NCBI GenBank assembly: GCA_910587365.1
Contig: CAJUKJ010000004.1
Span: forward strand, 42,891-106,890
Origin: an uncultured Christensenellaceae bacterium
Lineage (GTDB): Bacteria > Bacillota > Clostridia > Christensenellales > Borkfalkiaceae
Length of the DNA: 64,000 nucleotides
Direction of reading: 5' to 3'
Both the position numbers and the translations under genes were made by a program. The notes beneath the pieces are model-generated. The model worked only from the letters and a program-made list of their open reading frames with translations, was not told the DNA's origin and searched no databases. Positions 49,602 to 57,895 of the stretch are shown here, in pieces; positions within the stretch are counted from its first letter, which is position 1; each line of letters begins with the position of its first letter.

Positions 49602-51053
49602 CTAAGTTTTTGAAACCCTGTTATCCGTACATACAACGCGGAAGAATTTGAACGTTCCGCAGCCTTTGCTTTCCGAATTTGCGCGGGCGTATATTCCTAT
49701 CTGCGCACCAGACAGCACCCCGCCCTTGGCATAAAACTTATGTGTGAACGCGCTTCCGCCGAAGGTAACCTTATAGGTAAGCTTATGCCTGTCCTCATAC
49801 TTTGCTGAAATTTGGAATGTTACGTAATTTTCGTCGTAGGGCTGGCTTTGGCAAAGCGTTTCGTCCACGCTTCCGCCGACATTGCCCTTTCTTATTTCCA
49901 GGAAATTCTGTCCGTCGCGCCGCACCACGCATATATATGCGTACTCTATACCGTATACGCAAAAGCCGACCTCGTCGCCGTCGTTCAAAAGATTAAGACG
50001 GCACTTCGTCTTAACGGAAAAATTGAGATACTGCACGTTCTGCAAAAAAAGCTGCGGAATATCCGCGAGGGTACTGTTTTCATAATAACGGCATTTTAGC
50101 TTTAACCCCTTTTTCATTTCAAACCAGTCGGCTTGGCGGGTTACGGGGTTTAGCCATTTCAAGGAGAGGGTTTCCGAATCGAATTCGTCGGAAGGCTCCG
50201 TCTTATAATCGGTTTGGATATCTACGGGATAATTTCCGCCGCTGACGGGAATACCTGCAAGATTTTCGTCGAACACCTCGCCGCACAGGAACCAGTCGTT
50301 GACGTATTTTACGGGTTGAAGATGCACGGCGCAGCCATACGCGCCCCTGTACTGCGAATGCAAAAACGCCCAGCTTTCGCCGTCAACGCTGACGAGCGAA
50401 CCGTTGTTGGGTCCGTTAACGTCGGTTATGCCCTGCATAAGCACGACTTTGCTTTCGTAAGGGCCGTAGACAGTTTCCGCACGCAGACAAATCTGCCAAC
50501 CGCTTTTAGTGCCGCCCGCCGACGCAAATATATAAAAATATCTGCCGTATCTGTAAATTTTGGGGGCTTCCGTCAAGGGGAAATTATGCCGACCGTCATA
50601 AATTACGGTAAACTTTTCGCCCGCTTGCGTAAGGTCTTCGTCCGCTTCAAACACCGCAATCTGCGAATTAATGCTGAACACGACGAAGCATTTACCGTTA
50701 TGCCATACGGGGCAGGGGCTTTCCAATCCCTCCCTTTCGACAAGAGGTCTTAAAGGCGACCAATTTTTACAGGGGTCGTACGTTTCGCTGACGAAAATGC
50801 CGTAATCGGGCAAGCCGATAAGACAGTAGTATTTGCCGTTATGATACCTTATAGAAGGACAGCGCACGCTTGCAAGCGGAAAGGGCAGCCCGTCCGCCAC
50901 GTGGTTTACAAGCTGCCACTCAACGAGATTTTTAGAGTGCAGGACGGGAACGCACGGAGCAAGGTTGTAGCTTGACGTTACCATAAAAAAGTCGCCGCCG
51001 ACGCGTATTACGTCGGGGTCGGCACCGTTAACTACGGGATTTTCGTATTTCAT
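49602..51053 (-). CDS. GH43 family glycosidase (beta-xylosidase/arabinofuranosidase type)
   Basis: About 483 residues. The N-terminal five-bladed propeller starts YENPVVNGADPDVIRVGGDFF, where the Asp of ADPD is the catalytic base. APKIYRYGRYFYIFASAGG and the acid in the middle follow. The C-terminal part from about residue 300 is a beta-sandwich (SDEFDSETLSLKWLNPVTRQ), usual for the xylosidase subfamilies. There is no signal peptide, so it acts on imported oligosaccharides. A TTG at 51068 is in frame, but GAGG with 9-nt spacing selects the ATG at 51053. It heads the kdgK-uxaC operon. Confidence 0.9.
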   Translation of the reverse strand: MKYENPVVNGADPDVIRVGGDFFMVTSSYNLAPCVPVLHSKNLVEWQLVNHVADGLPFPLASVRCPSIRYHNGKYYCLIGLPDYGIFVSETYDPCKNWSPLRPLVEREGLESPCPVWHNGKCFVVFSINSQIAVFEADEDLTQAGEKFTVIYDGRHNFPLTEAPKIYRYGRYFYIFASAGGTKSGWQICLRAETVYGPYESKVVLMQGITDVNGPNNGSLVSVDGESWAFLHSQYRGAYGCAVHLQPVKYVNDWFLCGEVFDENLAGIPVSGGNYPVDIQTDYKTEPSDEFDSETLSLKWLNPVTRQADWFEMKKGLKLKCRYYENSTLADIPQLFLQNVQYLNFSVKTKCRLNLLNDGDEVGFCVYGIEYAYICVVRRDGQNFLEIRKGNVGGSVDETLCQSQPYDENYVTFQISAKYEDRHKLTYKVTFGGSAFTHKFYAKGGVLSGAQIGIYARANSESKGCGTFKFFRVVCTDNRVSKT

Positions 51054-51245
51054 AAATATATACCTCAATATATAACCTTAAAAATATTGTATCACTTCCC
51101 CGTGCTTATTGCAAGAGTTTTTAAAAATACCTTTTACGGGATTTAATACCGTTTTATTGCATTTTTTTACAATTATATTAATATTTTGAATACGAATTGC
51201 AATTGAATTAAAAAGTTCTTTAATGTAAAATATATTATATGACAG

Positions 51246-51310
51246 TTTGCGAAACGTTTTTTACAATTTGAGAAACATTATTGTAATTTCATACTTCGAT
51301 ATTATATAAT
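51246..51310 (+). promoter_or_regulatory. LytTR-like direct repeats and promoter of the second GH3 gene
   Basis: TTTGCGAAAC (51246-51255) and TTTGAGAAAC (51267-51276) are direct repeats 21 bp apart, two helical turns. They lie just upstream of a TATAAT (51305-51310) with no good -35. This is the geometry bound by AgrA/LytTR regulators. The rest of 51054-51245 is AT-rich with no gene. Confidence 0.6.
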
Positions 51311-51362
51311 CACTGTAATGTTAAGGTGCAACCCGCGCCTAATAAACAAAAAGGAGAAAAAG

Positions 51363-54300
51363 ATGAAACAGAAAATGTCAGCCAAAAAGGCACTTGCGAT
51401 ATTCACGCCCTGCATAACGTTAGTTGTTGTGCTTATGCTTGTTATTGCAATACTCGTGTCAATGTTCTGGAAGCAGATCAGTATGTTCATAAGCGGACGT
51501 CCGCAGACTGCCGACTCTGCGGCATTGGCAGACGGCGAAGCACTCTGCGAGGACATCGTAGAAGAAGGAACAGTTCTTTTAAAGAACGAAAAGGACTCAA
51601 AGGGCAACCCCGCCCTGCCCCTTACCAAAGACGAAATCAAGCAGGTTAACGTATTCGGTTGGGCGGCTTACGACTGGATGTGTATGGCTTTCGGTTCGGG
51701 CTATTCCAATACGTCCCTGCAAAGAACCAAGCTTTTCCCCGCATTGGAAGCGGCAGGTATAGGCTATAACACAGACCTTTATAACCTATACAAGGACTAC
51801 TACACCGCACACAACAAAACCTACGGCGAAGGCGACTATGAGGAATACAGGGGCGGCGTAGCGTTCGGCTCGGAAGAAATTTTCGTATTGCGCGAACCCA
51901 GCAAAGCCCAGTACGAAGCATTGACGGACAGCATAGTCAACTTTTCCAAGGTCGGACTTGTTGTTATAGGCAGAACGGGCAGCGAAAGTAAGGACTTAGA
52001 GCTTCAACAGGTAAAACAGACCACCCCCGGCAGCAACACAAAGAAAACGATAACCGACAGGCACTACCTTCAACTTTCCACCGAGGAAGAGGATATGATT
52101 GAGGTTGCAAAAAACACCTGCGAAAAGGTTATTGTAATCCTCAACACCGCAAACACTATGGAAACGGGCTTTATCGAGGACGACGGCATTGACGGCGCGC
52201 TTTTGGTAGGCATTACGGGTCTTACGGGCGTTAACGGGCTTGTCAACGTACTTAAAGGCGAAAAGGAAGAACCTATCCCTGTGCGCGACAGTGAAGGCAA
52301 CCCCGTTTATAACGACGACGGAACACCCAAGTATGAAACCAACGCGGACGGCTCGGTTAAAACACAGACGGTCAAGGTATCTCCTTCGGGCAGAACGGCG
52401 GACACTTACGCTTATGATATTATCGGCACCACTCCCTCTGCCGTAAACCAGGGCAACAAGGGAAAGAACGAGAAGGGCGCGGCTACCGTATATTCCAACG
52501 GCACGGCGGGCGGCAACGACAGATACGGTGCTTATGTGGACTATTCCGAAGGTATATACGTAGGCTACAAATGGTTTGAAACGGCAGACGCAGAAAAATT
52601 CTGGGATGACGTAAGCAACGATTACGGAACGGGCTACGACGGCGTCGTCCAGTACCCTTTCGGCTACGGTCTTTCCTATACGGAATTTGAATGGACGGTA
52701 ACAAAAGTCGAAGTCAGCGGAAAAGATAAGACCTCAGGCGAAATTACCGAAAAAGATACTATTAAAATTTGGGTCGAGGTTAAGAATACGGGAAATTACC
52801 CCGGAGCGGACGTAGTTGAACTTTACTACACCGCACCCTACACCCCCGGCGGAATTGAAAAGGCTTACGTAAACCTTGTCGATTTTGCAAAAACAGGCGT
52901 TATCCAGCCGGGCGAAGCCGATTTGGTTGAATTGGAGCTTACCGTACAGGATATGGCTTCATACGACTGCTACGACGTAAACAACAACGGACATGCGGGC
53001 TATGAGGTTGAAGCGGGCGAATATAATCTCCGCCTTATGAAAAACTCGCACGAAGCAGGCACTATGGGCGACAGAACGGTTAACGGGGCTTCGGCGGCAG
53101 TTAAAGAATCGGTAATAACCTACACCGTTAAAGACACAATAAAATACACCGCGGACGACAAGACGGGCAACACCGTTGAAAACCGCTTTACCAACAAGGA
53201 CGGCGACGGAAACGACGAAGTTGTAGACAACAACGACCTTGACGGCAGCCGCGAGGCAACGCCCGTCAAATATATGTCGAGGGAAAACTTCAAAGACACT
53301 TATCCCGAAAAAATTACGTCGGCAACCGTGAGAACGGCAACGGCGGAAGCCGTATCGGTTGCGAAAGCACAAAAGCCCACAACCGCACAGTTGGCGGCAA
53401 CGGGTTACAGCAACGTTACGATGCGCCAGCAGCAGAATAACTGCTTAACGTTTGAAGACCTGTTGGAGGAAACGAATTACGACGACGAAATCTGGCAGGA
53501 TGTAATTGCAAACATTTCAAACAGGGAGCTTGTTAACCTTGCGCAGGACGGCTACTTCAAGACTGCGGCTATTTCAAGCATAGATAAGCCCGAATACGTA
53601 GACCTTGACGGTCCCCTCGGCTTCAACACCCGCGTTACGGGTGGTAACGGAACCACCTGCCAGTTTATGGCTTATCCCAGCGGAACGATGCTTGCGCAGA
53701 CTTGGAGCAGCGAACAGGCTTACGGATTGGGTCTTAGCGTGGGCAGGGAGCGTCAGTCTATGGACGGACTCCGCGGCTGGTACGCACCCGGCGCAAACAC
53801 ACACCGCAATCCCTTCGGCGGAAGAAACGGCGAATACTACTCCGAAGACGGCGTGCTTGCAGGACAGATTTGCGCGGGAACGGTTTCGGGCGCAAAGGAT
53901 ATGGGCGTTTACTCCTACGTTAAACACTTTGTCGTAAACGACAGCGAATATAACCGTTCGGGACTGTTTACCTTCCTTACCGAGCAGACCTTGCGTGAAA
54001 TTTACCTTAAACCCTTTGAAATTATGATAAAGGACGGCGGCGGCAACGCGCTTATGAGCAGTATGAACCGTTTAGGCAGAGTATGGTCGGGCGCAAACTA
54101 CGCACTCTGCACCGAGATTATAAGAAACGAATGGGGCTTTAAAGGCACTATCGTTACCGACTGGGTAAACTCGGGCGACGATTATATGCCCCCCTTCAAG
54201 GGCGTATGGGCAGGCAGCGACACCTGGCTTTCGGCAGGCTTCGGAAACCAGTTCAGCGGTATGGAAAACGACGCGGCGTTGTGCGAGGCGTTGGAAAACG

Positions 54301-54572
54301 TAGCACACCACGTACTGTGGACGTTTGTAGATACGACCAACGCGGAAGCGGCGTTCGACCCTAATGCGGCACGTCCCGACTTATCAGTGGGCGCGGCGTA
54401 CAATATGACGTTCGTTGCATACGTTGTTCTCGGCGAAGTCGCACTTGCGGCAGGCGCGGGCGTGATGGCTTTCTTCCTTATAAAAGCTATTTTAAGAAGC
54501 AGGAAAGAAAACGCGGCGGAAGCAACGGTTGAACAAACCTCTTCTTCCGACACTCCCCCTACCGACGAATAA
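51363..54572 (+). CDS. Membrane-anchored GH3 glycosidase with reversed domain order (second copy)
   Basis: About 1069 residues. Membrane spans occur near both ends (residues 10-40 and about 1010-1045). The GH3 C-domain comes first (EEGTVLLKNEKDSKGNPALPL; acid/base-like GSESKD, E208), with an Asp/Gly-rich insertion around residues 320-355. An FnIII domain (VEVKNTGNYPGADVVELYYT) and the TIM barrel (LDGPLGFNTRV, KHFVVNDSEYNRSG, GTIVTDW with nucleophile D933) follow. Unlike the copy at 21399, the nucleophile has the usual TDW context. AAAGGAG selects the ATG at 51363. It is divergent from GH43. A terminator follows. Confidence 0.9.
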   Translation: MKQKMSAKKALAIFTPCITLVVVLMLVIAILVSMFWKQISMFISGRPQTADSAALADGEALCEDIVEEGTVLLKNEKDSKGNPALPLTKDEIKQVNVFGWAAYDWMCMAFGSGYSNTSLQRTKLFPALEAAGIGYNTDLYNLYKDYYTAHNKTYGEGDYEEYRGGVAFGSEEIFVLREPSKAQYEALTDSIVNFSKVGLVVIGRTGSESKDLELQQVKQTTPGSNTKKTITDRHYLQLSTEEEDMIEVAKNTCEKVIVILNTANTMETGFIEDDGIDGALLVGITGLTGVNGLVNVLKGEKEEPIPVRDSEGNPVYNDDGTPKYETNADGSVKTQTVKVSPSGRTADTYAYDIIGTTPSAVNQGNKGKNEKGAATVYSNGTAGGNDRYGAYVDYSEGIYVGYKWFETADAEKFWDDVSNDYGTGYDGVVQYPFGYGLSYTEFEWTVTKVEVSGKDKTSGEITEKDTIKIWVEVKNTGNYPGADVVELYYTAPYTPGGIEKAYVNLVDFAKTGVIQPGEADLVELELTVQDMASYDCYDVNNNGHAGYEVEAGEYNLRLMKNSHEAGTMGDRTVNGASAAVKESVITYTVKDTIKYTADDKTGNTVENRFTNKDGDGNDEVVDNNDLDGSREATPVKYMSRENFKDTYPEKITSATVRTATAEAVSVAKAQKPTTAQLAATGYSNVTMRQQQNNCLTFEDLLEETNYDDEIWQDVIANISNRELVNLAQDGYFKTAAISSIDKPEYVDLDGPLGFNTRVTGGNGTTCQFMAYPSGTMLAQTWSSEQAYGLGLSVGRERQSMDGLRGWYAPGANTHRNPFGGRNGEYYSEDGVLAGQICAGTVSGAKDMGVYSYVKHFVVNDSEYNRSGLFTFLTEQTLREIYLKPFEIMIKDGGGNALMSSMNRLGRVWSGANYALCTEIIRNEWGFKGTIVTDWVNSGDDYMPPFKGVWAGSDTWLSAGFGNQFSGMENDAALCEALENVAHHVLWTFVDTTNAEAAFDPNAARPDLSVGAAYNMTFVAYVVLGEVALAAGAGVMAFFLIKAILRSRKENAAEATVEQTSSSDTPPTDE

Positions 54573-54593
54573 ATTAATAGCAAACTAAAATAT

Positions 54594-54620
54594 AGGCGGG
54601 ACGCTTTATGCGTCCCGCCT
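54594..54620 (+). terminator. Terminator of the second GH3 gene
   Basis: The 11-bp stem AGGCGGGACGC / GCGTCCCGCCT with a TTTAT loop is followed by GTTTTTACTC. Confidence 0.88.
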
Positions 54621-54642
54621 GTTTTTACTCTTCTATTTCACA

Positions 54643-54790
54643 TTATAAAGCCTTCCCCCTTAACAAAGGGGGAAGGTGGCATTTTCGTAAGAAAATGACG
54701 AATGAGGGTTGTGCTATTCTACAAAATTATAATGTGAAATTTCACAACCCTCACCCCTTCCCCTCCCCCTTTTCTATGGGGGAGGGCTTA
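54643..54790. repeat. Dispersed two-hairpin repeat, copy 3 plus an inverted partner
   Basis: CCTTCCCCCTTAACAAAGGGGGAAGG, then CATTTTC-GTAA-GAAAATG, then GACGAATGAGGGTTGTG (54650-54714). It is followed in inverse orientation by CACAACCCTCACCCCTTCCC and CTCCCCC-CTATGGGGGAGG (about 54741-54786). ATTATAAAG-CC flanks recur at 55390. Confidence 0.8.
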
Positions 54791-54801
54791 AAGCCTATGT
54801 G

Positions 54802-55011
54802 TCATTTTTCATCTATTCCCAATAAGTAATCTGCCGACACATCGAATATTTTGCAAAGCAAACGAATATCGTTTACGCTTGGCTCTGCAAGACCTTGCTC
54901 CCAGCTTGCATATCCTGTTTCCGACTTACTCAAAAGTTCTGCAACCTGCTTTTGTGTCAAGCTTCTTTCTTTTCTCAGCTCTTTAATTTTATGTCTTATT
55001 TCATAATTCAT
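54802..55011 (-). CDS. Small XRE-family repressor
   Basis: A 69-residue protein that is almost only a Cro/C1 HTH (RSLTQKQVAELLSKSETGYASWEQ), followed by IRLLCKIFDVSADYLLG. It is divergent from the Cys-rich gene at 55105. Three palindromes of the form ACTAAA-TTTAGT lie between them, one overlapping the -35 of the divergent gene. Autoregulated repression of both genes is likely. Such compact switches are common in mobile elements, but no integrase is nearby. Confidence 0.88.
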   Translation of the reverse strand: MNYEIRHKIKELRKERSLTQKQVAELLSKSETGYASWEQGLAEPSVNDIRLLCKIFDVSADYLLGIDEK

Positions 55012-55032
55012 ATTTCCATTTTACATTTTACT

Positions 55033-55089
55033 ACTAAAATTTAGTTGACACTACGAAAATTTAGTAGTAAAATAATACTAAATTTTAGT
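55033..55089. promoter_or_regulatory. Triple palindromic operator with embedded promoter
   Basis: ACTAAAATTTAGT (55033-55045), ACGAAAATTTAGT (55053-55065) and ACTAAATTTTAGT (55077-55089) are 13-bp palindromes spaced 20 and 24 bp apart. TTGACA (55045-55050), a 17-nt spacer and TAAAAT (55068-55073) form the promoter of the 55105 gene between them. They are the likely binding sites of the divergent XRE protein. Confidence 0.85.
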
Positions 55090-55104
55090 AGTCGAGGTGC
55101 ATTT

Positions 55105-55356
55105 ATGGATATTAAAAATTTATGCGGTAACTGCAAGCACTTCAACCGCCACTACGTTATAAGAAAAGAACGTTTGAAAAAGACGGGCTTCGGACACTGT
55201 GTTTGCAAGGCAAAGCTGCATATCTATACCGATAACAAACACTGCGACAAGTGGGAACAGGCGGACAGCACAACACTGAATAAAGATATTAAAGAAGCGT
55301 TAAAAGATATGGCAAAGCAATTAACCGACATACTTTTGATTTTAAATTGCGACTGA
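55105..55356 (+). CDS. Small Cys-rich protein under XRE control
   Basis: An 83-residue protein. MDIKNLCGNCKHFNRHYVI carries CxxC, followed by GHCVCKAK and CDKW, so four to six Cys with several His could bind zinc. The C-terminal third is a helix. The frame extends upstream to 55045 inside the operators, but GAGGT with 8-nt spacing selects the ATG at 55105. The family is not firmly recognised. The paired XRE repressor and the triple operator suggest tight control. Confidence 0.75.
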   Translation: MDIKNLCGNCKHFNRHYVIRKERLKKTGFGHCVCKAKLHIYTDNKHCDKWEQADSTTLNKDIKEALKDMAKQLTDILLILNCD

Positions 55357-55392
55357 TACCTTGTTAAATGTCCTGCGGGCGTTTGGGTACAT

Positions 55393-55430
55393 TATAAAGC
55401 CTTCTCCCTTTGTTAAGGGGGAAGGCTTTA
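55393..55430. terminator. Hairpin related to the dispersed repeat, acting as terminator
   Basis: AAAGCCTTCTCCCTTTGTTAAGGGGGAAGGCTTT is preceded by CATTAT and followed by ATTTCGGTTTTTT. It matches the first hairpin of the 54643 repeat and ends the 55105 gene. Confidence 0.7.
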
Positions 55431-55463
55431 TTTCGGTTTTTTATTATATAATACAACCTCAAC

Positions 55464-55561
55464 ATTTTGCGTAAGCAAAATATTTCACATCGGCGCAGCC
55501 GATATTTAACAAACGCAGTTTATTTAACATTGCGCTGCAATATTTAACTTTGCATAGCAAA
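55464..55561. repeat. Array of five short hairpins with fixed 7-nt spacers
   Basis: The stems are ATTTTGC-GTAA-GCAAAAT (55464-55481), ATCGGC-GCA-GCCGAT (55489-55503), AAAC-GCA-GTTT (55511-55521), ATTGC-GCT-GCAAT (55529-55541) and TTTGC-ATA-GCAAA (55549-55561). They are separated by ATTTCAC, ATTTAAC, ATTTAAC and ATTTAAC. Each stem sequence differs, but loop size and spacer are kept. It lies downstream of potD. Confidence 0.8.
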
Positions 55562-55562
55562 T

Positions 55563-57101
55563 TTATTTTTCCACCTTTTCGTACCCGTCTTTGGGTTTGT
55601 TTCTTATAAACAGCTTGTACCTGAATGCATACAGGCAAATTGCTATTGCCGCCGCGCCTATCACGCCCGCAGCTATTCCGACGGTAACGGGGGAAATATC
55701 CGTTAAGTCAAGACAGCGCACGTTTATCCACATTTGGTTAATTTCGCCGAGCTTATCGCCGAAATCGAGCATAACCACGCTTCGGTCTATTACGTTCTGC
55801 GGAGGGTACTGCGCGAAAAGCTGCCTGCCCCTGTTTATATATTCCCCGTCAAAGCCGAAATTGTCCGCGTCCGCCGTAAGGAAGCATTCTCCGCCGTAGA
55901 AATAGCTTAAATCATACTCGTAAGTATTTTCCGTTTCCTCGTCCGCACCGTAGTTCCACTGCATATATTCAAACACGGTATCGCCCGCTATCGCCGAGGT
56001 ATAACCTATGTAGTACATATTCCTTACCGCGTTATCGGGGCGGGAAAGAAAGTTTACAAACGCTTCCGCAGCCTCCTGCTTTTGCGCGCTTTCCCCAATT
56101 CCGTTTTTCATCATCATCCAGCCGTCAAACCATAAGTTCGCGCACTCTTCGGGAACGGAATACCACAGCTCCAACGCGTTGCTTTCGTCGCCGTCAGCCT
56201 CGTCCATAATATACACGGCGTCGCCCGACCACTGATAGTTTACAACGACCTTGCCCGTAACCATATCCGCTTTGCCTGCGTCTGTTTCAAACGAATAGAC
56301 GTTGTCTTTAATGTTTTTTAATACCTCTTCCGCCTCTGCAATCGTCGCGCTGTCGGTGTCGTTAAGAATTAAACTCAGTTGCTCTTCACTTAGCTTACCG
56401 CCCGTAAGCTTATCCGCGTTTATTATACCGAGAGTGGCAAAGTACGCGTCGCGCACGTTGTCCTTTATGGTAACCTGCCTTTTGTAGTCCTCGTTTAAAA
56501 AGATATTCCAAGTGGATACGTCGGAGGTTTCCGCCTCGTCGGGGTTATATACAAGTCCCGTCGTTCCCCACATATAGCACGCCGCCAAACCGTGCCAGCC
56601 GTAGCTGTTGAAAATACTTTCGTCCGCGCCGTCGATGTAGCGCGATACATTTTTTGCGTAGTAATTTTCCTGCGTTTCCGTGTTCCAGAAATCTTCCGAA
56701 AAAGGCATACGGTATTTATATTCGCCGTCTTTGTCCTTTTCGTCGATAAGCTTCATAAGCATATAGTCGGACGGGCAGACCAAATCGTAAACGTCGCCAA
56801 GGCTTAAACGGTTATACAAATCTTCGTTTGTGCCGAAAGTCGAATATTCTACCTTTACATTGTAGTCGTGCGTGGAATTGAACCATTCGGTAAAGTCGTC
56901 CACCATTGAGTTTTCGCCGAAAATATCTCCGCTTTCAAGGTCGATAACCTCGTCCTCGTCCCATTCGCCGAGGTCGATATATTCCTCCCAGCTGCACACC
57001 CTTAAAACTATCGTTTCTTCGCCTTTTGAACAGCCGGAAAAGGCAAAAAGGCTTGCGCAGGATAAGATTGCGGCGGAAGCTACCGCCAAAAATTTTTTCA
57101 T
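55563..57101 (-). CDS. potD: Spermidine/putrescine-binding lipoprotein with C-terminal membrane anchor
   Basis: A 512-residue extracellular solute-binding protein. The signal peptide has lipobox FSGCSK, and the PotD-type body begins VLRVCSWEEYIDLGEW and continues with GWHGLAACYMWGTTGLVYNPDE and VVVNYQWSGDAVYIMDE. It is longer than PotD (about 350) because of internal insertions and a C-terminal membrane span (about residues 475-498) with a basic tail. It could thus be held by both a lipid and a helix. Its start overlaps potC by 4 bp. Confidence 0.9.
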   Translation of the reverse strand: MKKFLAVASAAILSCASLFAFSGCSKGEETIVLRVCSWEEYIDLGEWDEDEVIDLESGDIFGENSMVDDFTEWFNSTHDYNVKVEYSTFGTNEDLYNRLSLGDVYDLVCPSDYMLMKLIDEKDKDGEYKYRMPFSEDFWNTETQENYYAKNVSRYIDGADESIFNSYGWHGLAACYMWGTTGLVYNPDEAETSDVSTWNIFLNEDYKRQVTIKDNVRDAYFATLGIINADKLTGGKLSEEQLSLILNDTDSATIAEAEEVLKNIKDNVYSFETDAGKADMVTGKVVVNYQWSGDAVYIMDEADGDESNALELWYSVPEECANLWFDGWMMMKNGIGESAQKQEAAEAFVNFLSRPDNAVRNMYYIGYTSAIAGDTVFEYMQWNYGADEETENTYEYDLSYFYGGECFLTADADNFGFDGEYINRGRQLFAQYPPQNVIDRSVVMLDFGDKLGEINQMWINVRCLDLTDISPVTVGIAAGVIGAAAIAICLYAFRYKLFIRNKPKDGYEKVEK

Positions 57102-57895
57102 TTTGCAGCCCCCTTCTTTCTGTTACCGAGTACGTTCATTACGACTACCGCAACTATAACTATAAGGAAAATAAGAGTTGACAACGCCCATAGTGCGGTT
57201 TTAACTTCCGTCTGGCTGCCCTTGGTTGCGTTTACGACGTAAGTGCTTATCGTATCGAACGTGGACGGCTTAGTGTACGTAGTTACGAAATAATCGTCTA
57301 AGGAAAGCGTGACCGCAAGCATAAAGCCCGAAAGTATGCCGGGGACAAGCTGGGGCATAACCACCTTAAACAATGCCTGCGCGGGCGTTGCGCCTAAATC
57401 GAGCGCGGCTTCGTACAAGCTGTTGTCCATTTGTTTCAGCTTTGGAAGTATTGAAAGATATACGAACGGTGCGGTTAAAACCACGTGTCCTATGCCGAGG
57501 GGAACAAACGTATCCTTGCCGACGTGCATAAATACTATTAACAGAATACAAATCGAAAAGCCCGTCACTATATCCGCATTGACTACGGGGATTTGGTTAG
57601 CCGTATTTATGAGCGTTTTAGGAAGCTTCTTTGAATAGAACGTGCCTATTGCGCCAAGTGTTGCAAGTATAGTAGATATCGTTGCACACACCAAAGCCAG
57701 CAACACCGTCCCGAAAATCATATTTCTCAGGTCTTCGTTTTTGAAAAGATTTATATAGTTGTCAAACGAGAACCCGCCGATTCCCGCGCCGACCATAGTC
57801 GCGTCCGTAAAGCTGTAAACGGCAAGTACGAGTACGGGGACGTAAATAAACAACAGCACAAGCACGAGCCAGCCTATCTGAATAACTTTTTTCAC
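57098..57895 (-). CDS. potC: Polyamine ABC transporter permease PotC
   Basis: A 265-residue permease with six spans. LYEAALDLGATPAQALFKVVMPQLVPGI is the EAA loop that docks to the ATPase. VPVLVLAVYSFTDATMVGAG at the start is PotC-like. It overlaps potB by 4 bp and potD by 4 bp, so translation is coupled through the operon. Confidence 0.93.
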   Translation of the reverse strand: MKKVIQIGWLVLVLLFIYVPVLVLAVYSFTDATMVGAGIGGFSFDNYINLFKNEDLRNMIFGTVLLALVCATISTILATLGAIGTFYSKKLPKTLINTANQIPVVNADIVTGFSICILLIVFMHVGKDTFVPLGIGHVVLTAPFVYLSILPKLKQMDNSLYEAALDLGATPAQALFKVVMPQLVPGILSGFMLAVTLSLDDYFVTTYTKPSTFDTISTYVVNATKGSQTEVKTALWALSTLIFLIVIVAVVVMNVLGNRKKGAAK

